Shown in pieces: positions 1-5,315 of a DNA stretch of 6,589 bases (position 1 is its first letter; each line of letters opens with the position of its first letter). The notes below the pieces were generated by a model. The model ran no database searches. It saw nothing but the letters and a program-made list of their open reading frames with translations, and was not told the DNA's origin. Both the position numbers and the translations under genes were made by a program. This DNA comes from Dehalococcoidia bacterium UBA4060 (lineage in GTDB: Bacteria; Chloroflexota; Dehalococcoidia; GIF9; UBA5629): NCBI GenBank assembly GCA_002383665.1, contig DFZI01000037.1, positions 1-6,589 of the forward strand, in the 5' to 3' direction.

Positions 1-156
1 TAAACGCTCTTTGGCTATGCCAAGTAAAGTCTTAAGTTCCTCTCCGGTGTGAGCGCCCCCAATGTGGTCGATCCGTACAATTCGTCCGTATTCTTTATGC
101 GCGATTTGCACTGCTGTAGCCCCACTGGCTGTTTTTATCTTCCTGATGAACGCCAT
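1..156 (-). CDS. IS1634-type (IS4-superfamily) transposase, N-terminal 52 residues, runs off the left edge
   Basis: Read on the minus strand from the ATG at 156-154, 52 codons stay open to the window edge. The protein begins MAFIRKIKTASGATAVQIAH and continues with an IVRIDHIGGAHTGEEL stretch and a TLLGIAKERL stretch. This is the characteristic N-terminus of IS1634-family DDE transposases, recognised from memory of the family. The DDE catalytic core lies outside the window, so activity cannot be judged. The only purine-rich stretch (GAGG) sits one base before the ATG, too close for a normal ribosome site. A TACAAT hexamer (minus strand, 168-163) lies six bases upstream of the ATG, so a leaderless transcript is possible but unproven. 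The element points away from the rest of the window and marks its left end as mobile DNA. Confidence 0.82.
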   Translation of the reverse strand, partial: MAFIRKIKTASGATAVQIAHKEYGRIVRIDHIGGAHTGEELKTLLGIAKERL

Positions 157-184
157 GCCTCAATTGTATCTATTAGTGTCCTGA

Positions 185-214
185 AACCGCCAATTTCGAG
201 GCTAATTGGCGGTT
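185..214. repeat. 11-bp perfect inverted repeat upstream of the transposase, likely in the IS end
   Basis: AACCGCCAATT (185-195) pairs perfectly with AATTGGCGGTT (204-214) across an 8-base loop. It lies 29 bases outside the transposase start codon. A hairpin here could be part of the subterminal end of the insertion sequence, or could block outside transcription from entering the transposase gene. On the plus strand it is followed by AAAATAG, not a T-run, so it is not a classical plus-strand terminator. The outer boundary of the element and its target duplication cannot be set, because the other end is outside the window. Confidence 0.6.
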
Positions 215-372
215 AAAATAGACGAAATGGGAAAGTCAGGTGCGAAGGCTTCGTTAAGACACGCTATTAGCTATGATCAGACCGATCAATAAGGCGAAAA
301 GTTATATACTATGACGACCACGCAGATGCCGTTTTTGTGCTAAACTGGTCAGTAGAACCACATGGGCTATCT

Positions 373-377
373 GGAGG
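373..377 (+). promoter_or_regulatory. Ribosome binding site that fixes a TTG start for the adenosyltransferase
   Basis: GGAGG lies six bases before TTG at 384-386. An in-frame TAA (381-383) directly precedes that TTG, so no earlier start exists in this frame. The next usable in-frame start (GTG at 471) has no purine-rich site in front of it. Confidence 0.6.
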
Positions 378-383
378 CGTTAA

Positions 384-980
384 TTGCGGAGAAAGAACAA
401 GATTGCCATCCCCACCGGTGATTGTCCCGGCGTACTTGAGAAAGGCAAGCCTTCCCCCCGCAAGGGCTATGTGCAGATATATACTGGCAATGGCAAGGGA
501 AAAACAACCGCTGCACTGGGCCTGGCTTTAAGGGCCGCAGGCCGCGGCCTCAAGACGTACATCGGTCAGTTCATGAAGGGACAGCCCTATGGCGAGCTTG
601 CAGCCGCTAAACTGCTGCAGCCATATATCACCATCGAGCAATATGGCAAGAGGAGCTTTGTACACGTACAAAATCCGCCTCGTCAGGAGGATATAGATAT
701 GGCCCGTCAGGGGCTGGAGAAGGCCCGGCAGGCCATGATGTCAGACAACTATGATATCGTTGTCTTTGACGAAATTATTACCGCTCATTATTTTCAGCTT
801 ATTTCTCTGGATCAACTGCTGGATATCATCAGGTCTCGGCCAAAGGATGTTGAAGTGGTGATGACCGGCAGATACGCACCTGCTCCGCTTATCGATGCTG
901 CCGACCTCGTCACCGAGATGGCAGAGATAAAGCATTATCATACAAAGGGCATCGATGCCCGCGATGGCATCGAAAAATGA
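384..980 (+). CDS. cobO: Cob(I)alamin / cob(I)yrinic acid a,c-diamide adenosyltransferase (CobA/CobO/BtuR family)
   Basis: The enzyme transfers the adenosyl group of ATP to the cobalt of a corrinoid, giving adenosylcobalamin or its precursor, in the cytoplasm. The 198-residue protein has the family's P-loop GNGKGKTT at residues 35-42, a QFMKG motif at 62-66, a Walker-B-like VVFDE at 126-130, a VMTGR stretch at 159-163 and a DAADLVTEM stretch at 171-179. It ends with the conserved tail KHYHTKGIDARDGIEK at 183-198. Length is normal for the family. The first ~27 residues are poorly conserved and precede the usual YVQIYTGNGKGK core. The TTG start is chosen from its GGAGG site. The gene stands alone: no corrinoid biosynthesis or transport gene is next to it, and the downstream operon has its own promoter. 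Salvage and biosynthetic forms cannot be told apart from sequence, so the symbol is approximate (cobA, cobO and btuR are all used). Confidence 0.92.
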   Translation: MRRKNKIAIPTGDCPGVLEKGKPSPRKGYVQIYTGNGKGKTTAALGLALRAAGRGLKTYIGQFMKGQPYGELAAAKLLQPYITIEQYGKRSFVHVQNPPRQEDIDMARQGLEKARQAMMSDNYDIVVFDEIITAHYFQLISLDQLLDIIRSRPKDVEVVMTGRYAPAPLIDAADLVTEMAEIKHYHTKGIDARDGIEK

Positions 981-1006
981 CTATGTCCGCTCCAGACCCC
1001 CATACC

Positions 1007-1015
1007 TGTTATAAT
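1007..1015 (+). promoter_or_regulatory. Extended -10 promoter for the thiolase-DUF35 operon
   Basis: TGTTATAAT contains a perfect TATAAT (1010-1015) with the TG dinucleotide of an extended -10 element. No good -35 hexamer is present 16-18 bases upstream, as is common for extended -10 promoters. Transcription would start near 1021-1023, giving a leader of about 30 bases before the first ribosome site-start pair at 1037-1051. The placement between the adenosyltransferase and the thiolase argues that the operon is transcribed on its own. Confidence 0.5.
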
Positions 1016-1036
1016 AAGCTATGCACAAATACTATT

Positions 1037-1053
1037 AAAGGAGGTTGGCTATG
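1037..1053 (+). promoter_or_regulatory. Upstream ribosome binding site and alternative ATG, in frame with the thiolase
   Basis: AAAGGAGG (1037-1044) is followed six bases later by ATG at 1051. The frame is open and the same as that of the thiolase, so this start would add 25 residues (beginning MPDFGTAFSG) to the protein. A second equally good site, AAAAGGAGG (1112-1120), precedes the ATG at 1126. Both lie downstream of the predicted promoter. The added residues do not resemble the normal thiolase N-terminus. Confidence 0.5.
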
Positions 1054-1125
1054 CCTGATTTTGGGACAGCATTTTCTGGCTTGGCGAGTGACCGCAAATT
1101 GACCAAATCTGAAAAGGAGGTACAG

Positions 1126-2286
1126 ATGAGCTTAAAGGATAAGTATGCCATCGTCGGCGTGGGTTATACGCCACAGGGCCGGGTGCCCGGACGCACTGCC
1201 ATGAGCTTTCACGTAGAGGCCATCAGCAATGCTGTGCGTGATGCCGGGCTGAAGCGGGAAGATATTGATGGACTGATATGTTACCGTCACTTCGACTCTG
1301 TAAACGGGGAGGCTGACATAACCCCCTATCTGGTTGCACAGCAGGTCGGAATAGCCCCCAGAATGATGAGCCAGGAAGCCAACTGTGCCCGCAGCCAGCT
1401 TATCAGCGCACTGGGCTGGCTGGAAGCAGGGCTGTGTAATTATGTGGTGATTTCCTACGCTTATAATCCTAACGCGGACCCGAGTTTGTTCGCACGAATA
1501 GCTGATAACCTAACCAGCAACGTGTTCGGACAGTTCGGGGCCACGGCCGACTATGCTATGGCAGCACGCAGGGCCATGCATGTTTTCCATACCGGGCCTG
1601 AGACCTGGAAGCACATCGCCGTAGGTCAGAGGAAATGGGCCAACCTCAATCCGGCAGCGCAGATGTACGAACAGAAGGTCACGTTTGATGATTATTACAA
1701 GTCCCGTCTCATCGTGGAGCCTTTCAGTCTGCTGGATAATTGTCTGATCACGGACGGCGGTCGCGCCTGCGTGATAACCTCGGCTGAACGGGCGCGTGAT
1801 CTCAGACATCCTGTAGTAACGATTATGGGGGTGGGAGGGCATAATCCGTCCTCCTCCATTGAAAAGTCCACCATCATGGCCGGCCCCACCGGAGCCAGGG
1901 AATCGGGGAAGACAGCACTCCGCATGGCAGGTATCACCCTCGATGATATCGACGCCTGCGAGATATACGACTGCTTTACCTACACGGTGGAGATCACGCT
2001 GCAGGACTATGGCTTTTTCCAGTCGGGAGAGGGCGAGGACTGGCTTAAAGGTGGCACCATTGAGCCTGGTGGGAGGATGCCGGTCAATACCTCGGGAGGG
2101 CTGCTTTCAGAGGCCTATTTTATGGGGCTGACACCTTTAACAGAGGGCGTCATGCAACTGATGGGCAGATGCGGCGACCGCCAGTTGGGACCCCGGACCC
2201 ATACTAAAGAGCCTCAGATAATACTCTGCAGCGATAACGGCGCTATCCTTCAGACCCACGCCACTACGATCTTAAGGAGGTTATAG
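1126..2286 (+). CDS. Thiolase-superfamily protein (SCP-x/lipid-transfer type), probable partner of DUF35; possibly an Ltp2-like aldolase
   Basis: The 386-residue protein has the thiolase fold signature of the SCP-x/lipid-transfer branch. The N-terminus is YAIVGVGYTPQGRVPGRT (7-24), followed by DAGLKREDIDGLI (39-51), a nucleophile-region motif EANCARS with Cys87, the YDCFTYTVEITLQDYGFF segment (281-298) and NTSGGLLSEAYFMG (321-334). Classical thiolases have a GH(P) histidine where this protein has Ala330-Tyr331 (SEAY), and the usual second Cys-x-Gly near the C-terminus is not evident. The steroid side-chain aldolase Ltp2, which works with a DUF35 protein, is a thiolase homologue with a remodelled, tyrosine-containing active site. 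I infer a similar C-C bond-cleaving or acyl-CoA-binding role; the substrate is unknown. The start at 1126 is preferred because MSLKDKYAIVGVG matches the family N-terminus and has its own AAAAGGAGG site five bases away. An alternative start at 1051 would add 25 residues. The next gene starts four bases after this stop, so they form an operon. Confidence 0.88.
   Translation: MSLKDKYAIVGVGYTPQGRVPGRTAMSFHVEAISNAVRDAGLKREDIDGLICYRHFDSVNGEADITPYLVAQQVGIAPRMMSQEANCARSQLISALGWLEAGLCNYVVISYAYNPNADPSLFARIADNLTSNVFGQFGATADYAMAARRAMHVFHTGPETWKHIAVGQRKWANLNPAAQMYEQKVTFDDYYKSRLIVEPFSLLDNCLITDGGRACVITSAERARDLRHPVVTIMGVGGHNPSSSIEKSTIMAGPTGARESGKTALRMAGITLDDIDACEIYDCFTYTVEITLQDYGFFQSGEGEDWLKGGTIEPGGRMPVNTSGGLLSEAYFMGLTPLTEGVMQLMGRCGDRQLGPRTHTKEPQIILCSDNGAILQTHATTILRRL
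2274..2280 (+). promoter_or_regulatory. Ribosome binding site inside the thiolase end, serving the DUF35 gene
   Basis: AAGGAGG sits within the last codons of the thiolase gene, ten bases before the ATG at 2291. Ribosomes ending at 2286 would stop on top of the next start, so the two proteins are likely to be made by coupled translation. Confidence 0.6.
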
Positions 2287-2290
2287 CCAG

Positions 2291-2710
2291 ATGACGACGT
2301 ACAATAAACCTCTGCCACAGCCGAATGCCGACGATGAATTCTTCTGGAGGGGTTGCAAGAAGCATAAATTCCTGTTTCAAAAATGCCTGGATTGCGGCCT
2401 TATCCGCTGGCCTCCCTCCTTCCTCTGTCCACAATGCTGGTCGGGTAACACCACGATCATTGAAGCTTCCGGCAAGGGGAAAGTATATACCTATGCAGTC
2501 TACCACCTGGCATATCACGAGGGATTCAAATCTGACTTGCCTTATGTTACAGCGATAATCGAGCTTGAGGAAGGGCCACATTTCCTCAGCAATATCACAG
2601 AATGCAATCCGGGAGATGTCAAATGTGACATGCCCGTGGAGATAGTCTGGGACGATATCACCGCCGAATTCAGCCTGCCGAAATTCAAGCCAGTGAGAGT
2701 AACCACTTAG
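2291..2710 (+). CDS. DUF35 (ChsH2-type) zinc-ribbon and OB-fold acyl-CoA-associated protein
   Basis: This 139-residue protein has the standard DUF35 layout. The N-terminal helix region contains PNADDEFFWRGCKKHKF (11-27). A rubredoxin-like zinc ribbon follows, with Cys32, Cys35, Cys46 and Cys49 (CLDC and CPQC), and then an OB-fold from about residue 58 to the end (GKGKVYTYAVYH, LPYVTAIIELEEGP, PVEIVWDD). All four zinc ligands are present and the length is typical. DUF35 proteins bind thiolase-like partners and help hold acyl-CoA, for example in HMG-CoA synthesis complexes of archaea and in the Ltp2 and ChsH1-ChsH2 steroid-degrading complexes. The immediate upstream thiolase-like gene is almost certainly the partner here. 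The substrate cannot be read from sequence. No clear terminator follows in the 87-base gap before the next gene. Confidence 0.93.
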   Translation: MTTYNKPLPQPNADDEFFWRGCKKHKFLFQKCLDCGLIRWPPSFLCPQCWSGNTTIIEASGKGKVYTYAVYHLAYHEGFKSDLPYVTAIIELEEGPHFLSNITECNPGDVKCDMPVEIVWDDITAEFSLPKFKPVRVTT

Positions 2711-2797
2711 CACTCGGGACAATAAGTACCAGCGTTACAACGTTGGGTATCTTGATTACTCGGATTTAGATGACTTGACGCGTTTTTCGGGGACAGG

Positions 2798-3163
2798 ATG
2801 ACAAAACTACCGCTTTTAGATTTCCATTGTCAGGGACAGGTTAGCCAGGATGAGCTGCAGGAGATACGTAGTAATTTGGAGGAGTGGTACTCTCGGGTGA
2901 GCAGATTGCTGCCAGAAAGGGTCGAAATTCAACTCTTTGACACACCAGCCACATTAGCGGCGTTTTTGGCCAGCGAAAAGGCGGAACTCGGTATAAGCAC
3001 CTCAGGAGACGATGCATTCATCTGCGCTCATGATGTCTGGCGGGGATTCCCCAGGTTACTGGTCTGCACAGAAAGGCTCTTCGCTCTATCACATCCGGCA
3101 CGAGCAGATACCCTCAGGCATGAGGCAGCACATACAGTACTCCATGGGGCTCCATCTTATTAG
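2798..3163 (+). CDS. HEXXH-motif protein of unknown function, N-terminal part, ended by an in-frame TAG
   Basis: I do not recognise a named family. The 121-residue product starts at an ATG four bases after GGGGA (2789-2793). Residues 13-40 look helical (ELQEIRSNLEEWYSRVSRLL) and 41-90 look alpha/beta. His108-Glu-Ala-Ala-His112 is a gluzincin-like zinc site followed by TVLHG, suggesting a small zinc metallopeptidase. No signal peptide or membrane segment is seen. The protein stops just nine residues after the HEXXH, before any usual third zinc ligand. The reading frame continues without another stop from 3164 to 3625, so the TAG at 3161-3163 very probably interrupts one 275-residue protein. 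As it stands, this fragment holds the metal motif but not the helical C-terminal half. Confidence 0.7.
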   Translation: MTKLPLLDFHCQGQVSQDELQEIRSNLEEWYSRVSRLLPERVEIQLFDTPATLAAFLASEKAELGISTSGDDAFICAHDVWRGFPRLLVCTERLFALSHPARADTLRHEAAHTVLHGAPSY

Positions 3164-3625
3164 GTCTTCCAAATACCCCAGGACTGCTTTGAACTATCCA
3201 AAGCCAGAGGCCTGAGTTTGAGCGTGCTTCAGCAGGTGCTCTATTATTGTGCCATCGCAGTAAAAGACATGGAGGTTACGAGGCTGCTGCTGAGCCAGGG
3301 ATATCAGGACTGTCAGCTTGCCCTGGCTCAAACTCAGTTCCTGCCCAGCGAGGAGGATAGGCTTGCCTGGTCTCTGGCTCGATGCCATCCACAAGCCAAG
3401 TTGCTCTTTTTCGCCGGACAGCTAAAGACTCTGTTATTGGGCTGGCCTCTCAAAGTGGCAGGCCTGATACAGCTTGAGAAGGCTGCTAATTCTATGTTGA
3501 ATTATATGGAGCCGGAAGAACGACAACGACTGCTTAGCCTGGCAAGAAGCATTGCTGAGCAGTCAGGCACTGATACACATGATAACGTACACTTGGCGCT
3601 GAGCCAGGTTTTGCGAGAGCTATAA
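3164..3625 (+). pseudogene. C-terminal part of the HEXXH-motif protein, downstream of the in-frame TAG
   Basis: This stretch is in the same frame as the HEXXH fragment and has no other stop until 3623-3625. It reads VFQIPQDCFELSKARGLSLS directly after the TAG, then a leucine-rich, largely helical region (VLQQVLYYCAIAVKDMEVTRLLL, LIQLEKAANSMLNYMEPEERQRLLSLA). No domain is recognised. A separate start (TTG at 3218) exists but has no ribosome binding site in front, so independent translation is unlikely. The most economical explanation is a single-base change of a TAT or TAC tyrosine codon to TAG at 3161, or a sequencing error. Readthrough cannot be excluded. Confidence 0.65.
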
Positions 3626-3827
3626 TAAGGCGGGACTGGAAGCTCCCTGAGATAATTGACCTCGGATTTGCACAGCCAAAAACTCCGTCAAGTGCATCGG
3701 ATAGAAATAGGAAAGAAGGCTTGCCAGCTTTAGCAAAACCATGCTGCGATAGTCTTACAATGAGACAGAGCAACCGACAGGGTGACAGGTCAGAGCGAAG
3801 AAGAATCAAACTGATGGCAGGATTCTA
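3626..3827 (+). other. Intergenic spacer, 202 bases, no gene; weak promoter candidate
   Basis: Both strands were read and nothing coding is convincing. A TACAAT hexamer (3756-3761) could be a -10 element for the lipid-kinase gene, but no matching -35 is found at the usual distance. There is no strong terminator: GGGA (3632-3635) and TCCC (3644-3647) could form only a four-base stem. Confidence 0.4.
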
Positions 3828-4832
3828 ATGCAGGCTGAGTTGATCTACAATCCTTATAGTGGGCAGGTGATCGTGAGACACGAGCTTGACGATGTGATTG
3901 CATTCTTAGGTCGCCATGGCTGGTCTGTCACCTTACGGGAAACTGGGAAGCCGTCAGAGGCAACCGAGTTAGCCCGGCATGCTGTTAATCGAGGTGCCAA
4001 AGTGGTTATCGCTGCAGGTGGGGACGGCACGATTAATGAGGTGGCTAATGGGCTGCTGCGCACTGGGGTGGCGCTGGGAGTTCGTCCCGTAGGAACAACC
4101 AATTCGTGGGCATTGCAAATGGGTATTCCCTCATTAAACCCGATGCTCCCGGGCACGAGGGTGTTCAAATTGATCGCTGATCTGGAGGAGAGAATTGAGC
4201 GCCCGTTACCTGCCAATTACTATCGGAAGGTGCTGCTGGATGCTGCGCAAGTGCTTGTAACAGGACGCACCATAGCAGTCGATATGGGCGAGGTCTCCGG
4301 ACGATATTTTCTGATGTGGTCAGGTATTGGACTGGATGCAGCGATCACAGAAAGTATCTCTTTGAAGGAGAAAAGGGCATTAGGCTCATGGGCTTATGTG
4401 CCCCGCGCAATTGAGTCAGGCTATAAATACTCCAGCACCGACATCCGGCTCAAGCTGGATGGAGAAGTGATAGAGACCAGCACACCGCTGGTTGTTGTCA
4501 GCAATATCCAGCTTTATGGAGGCGTGATGGCAATCGGGGCTAAGGCCTGCATGAACGATGGCAAATTAGATGTGTGCGTTTTTAAGGGTGATGGCTTCTT
4601 TACCTTTGTGCAACATGCGGTTAAAGTCCTGTCGCGTAGACATCTCCAGGATCCGAAGGTAGAGTATTACCAGTGCAGAGAAATAGTCGTCGAGTCTGAG
4701 CGCCCGTTGCCAGTTCACATCGACGGCGATCCTTTTACGAGGACTCCGGTTACCATCCGCGCCATACCCTCGTCGCTAAATGTCATCGTGCCTGAGACTG
4801 CGCCGGGCAACTTGTTTGCCCCGTTAACCTGA
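3828..4832 (+). CDS. Diacylglycerol/sphingosine kinase-like lipid kinase (YegS/LCB5/DgkB family)
   Basis: The 334-residue protein has the DAGK catalytic fold. It starts with the nucleotide-binding NPYSG (8-12), then GGDGTINEVANGL (64-76) with the hallmark GGDGT, PVGTTN (87-92), GIGLDAAI (166-173), DGKLDVCVF (244-252) and the C-terminal HIDGD (297-301). These enzymes phosphorylate a membrane lipid such as diacylglycerol with ATP at the cytoplasmic face. The usual GTxND motif reads GTTNS, with Ser93 replacing Asp. About 25-30 extra residues (roughly 104-138, including PMLPGTRVFKLIADLEERIE) lie between the GIP and GRT elements, where most family members have a short helix. I believe the extra segment is shared by relatives in Dehalococcoidia, from memory only. 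The start has a modest AGGA site (3819-3822) five bases upstream. Substrate is not predictable, and no lipid-biosynthesis gene is adjacent. Confidence 0.9.
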   Translation: MQAELIYNPYSGQVIVRHELDDVIAFLGRHGWSVTLRETGKPSEATELARHAVNRGAKVVIAAGGDGTINEVANGLLRTGVALGVRPVGTTNSWALQMGIPSLNPMLPGTRVFKLIADLEERIERPLPANYYRKVLLDAAQVLVTGRTIAVDMGEVSGRYFLMWSGIGLDAAITESISLKEKRALGSWAYVPRAIESGYKYSSTDIRLKLDGEVIETSTPLVVVSNIQLYGGVMAIGAKACMNDGKLDVCVFKGDGFFTFVQHAVKVLSRRHLQDPKVEYYQCREIVVESERPLPVHIDGDPFTRTPVTIRAIPSSLNVIVPETAPGNLFAPLT

Positions 4833-5113
4833 TATTCCCGTTTTACCCTGAGATAGCGTCCAACACAGCTCAACCTCATCTCCCTCACCTCTTTCCAGCG
4901 CCTGAGCCAGCAAATAAGAGCATGACCCTGGATGTAAACCAGTTCACCTTTTAGCTACCATCAGCGGATCAGCAGCGGCTTGTCAGGCAACTATCAGCTA
5001 CATATCAGATATCTATTAGCGACCAATTAGCGTCCGGACAAGCGGATACGCCCTGATGCCTGTATGTTGATCACAAAGATTAAAACTGCAAAATAAACTA
5101 AAAGGAGAGATAC
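4833..5113. other. Intergenic spacer, 281 bases, with clustered short repeats and small palindromes
   Basis: No supported gene is present on either strand, and no clear terminator follows the lipid kinase. The right half is unusually patterned. ATCAG occurs four times between 4960 and 5008, AGATATCT (5007-5014) and GTCCGGAC (5032-5039) are perfect palindromes, and an 11-base direct repeat lies between them. TTGATC (5067-5072) might serve as a -35, but no good -10 is found 17 bases away. The stretch probably holds the control region of the downstream FHA gene. Confidence 0.4.
5015..5035 (+). repeat. Tandem direct repeat ATTAGCG(A/T)CC with an 11-base period
   Basis: ATTAGCGACC (5015-5024) is followed after one base by ATTAGCGTCC (5026-5035), with nine of ten bases identical. 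The spacing is close to one DNA helical turn, so a regulator could bind both copies on the same face. It lies about 80 bases upstream of the FHA gene start. Function is inferred only. Confidence 0.4.
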
Positions 5114-5270
5114 ATGAGCATCAGAAAAGCAGCCCCTATCCTGGCAGCAGCGCTGTTTTCCTTCTCTTCGCTGCTATTCCTGGCCACACCATCATTCGCA
5201 TCAGATAATGTGACCGTCAGCGTGACCGTTGAACAAAATGTGACAGTCGAACAAACAGCAGGTTCACCCT
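5114..5270 (+). CDS. N-terminal part of a secreted/membrane Ig-FHA protein: signal peptide and start of the Pro-rich region (frameshifted)
   Basis: The start is a clear ATG with AAAGGAG (5101-5107) six bases upstream. The first 29 residues form a classical signal peptide: basic MSIRK, a hydrophobic core AAALFSFSSLLFLA, and a Ser-Phe-Ala cleavage site at 27-29. A short valine-rich repeat follows (VTVEQ twice within 38-47, in DNVTVSVTVEQNVTVEQ), then TAGSP at 48-52. If translated without correction, this frame runs on to a stop at 5522-5524 through sequence with no domain character (for example CASYTPDTSH). The sensible continuation, a Pro-Pro-Thr repeat, lies in the next frame from 5271. One extra base in the CCC at 5267-5269 explains this. 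Together the two parts give a 392-residue protein. Confidence 0.75.
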
Positions 5271-5315
5271 CCACCTACTCCTCCTGCGCCTCCTACACCC
5301 CCGACACCTCCCACC
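5267..5315 (+). repeat. Low-complexity repeat coding Pro-Pro-Thr/Ala units, site of the frameshift
   Basis: In the corrected frame this tract codes for about five Pro-Pro-(Thr/Ala) units with an approximate 9-base period of C-rich codons. It joins the exported N-terminus to the Ig-like domain as an extended linker. Such C-rich repeats are prone to slippage in replication and to sequencing error, and the frame change falls at its left edge. Confidence 0.6.

Noticed and set aside
947..973. GGGCATCGATGCCC palindrome and an 8-base stem (952-959 with 966-973) at the end of the adenosyltransferase gene
   Set aside because: It codes the conserved GIDARDGIE tail of the enzyme, so the bases are explained by coding. 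It is followed by A residues rather than a T-run, so it is not a plausible terminator.
3161..3163. TAG as a pyrrolysine codon
   Set aside because: Nothing in the window (no pylT or pylS, no methylamine methyltransferase) supports it, and one base change from a tyrosine codon is simpler. Kept only as something to test.
3618..3626. Perfect TATAAT at 3621-3626
   Set aside because: It overlaps the stop codon of the HEXXH gene, has no -35 hexamer at 16-18 bases and no extended -10 TG in place.
3534..3809. Minus-strand open frame of 91 codons
   Set aside because: It overlaps the helical C-terminal part of the HEXXH gene and the following spacer. It has no ribosome binding site and no recognisable domain.
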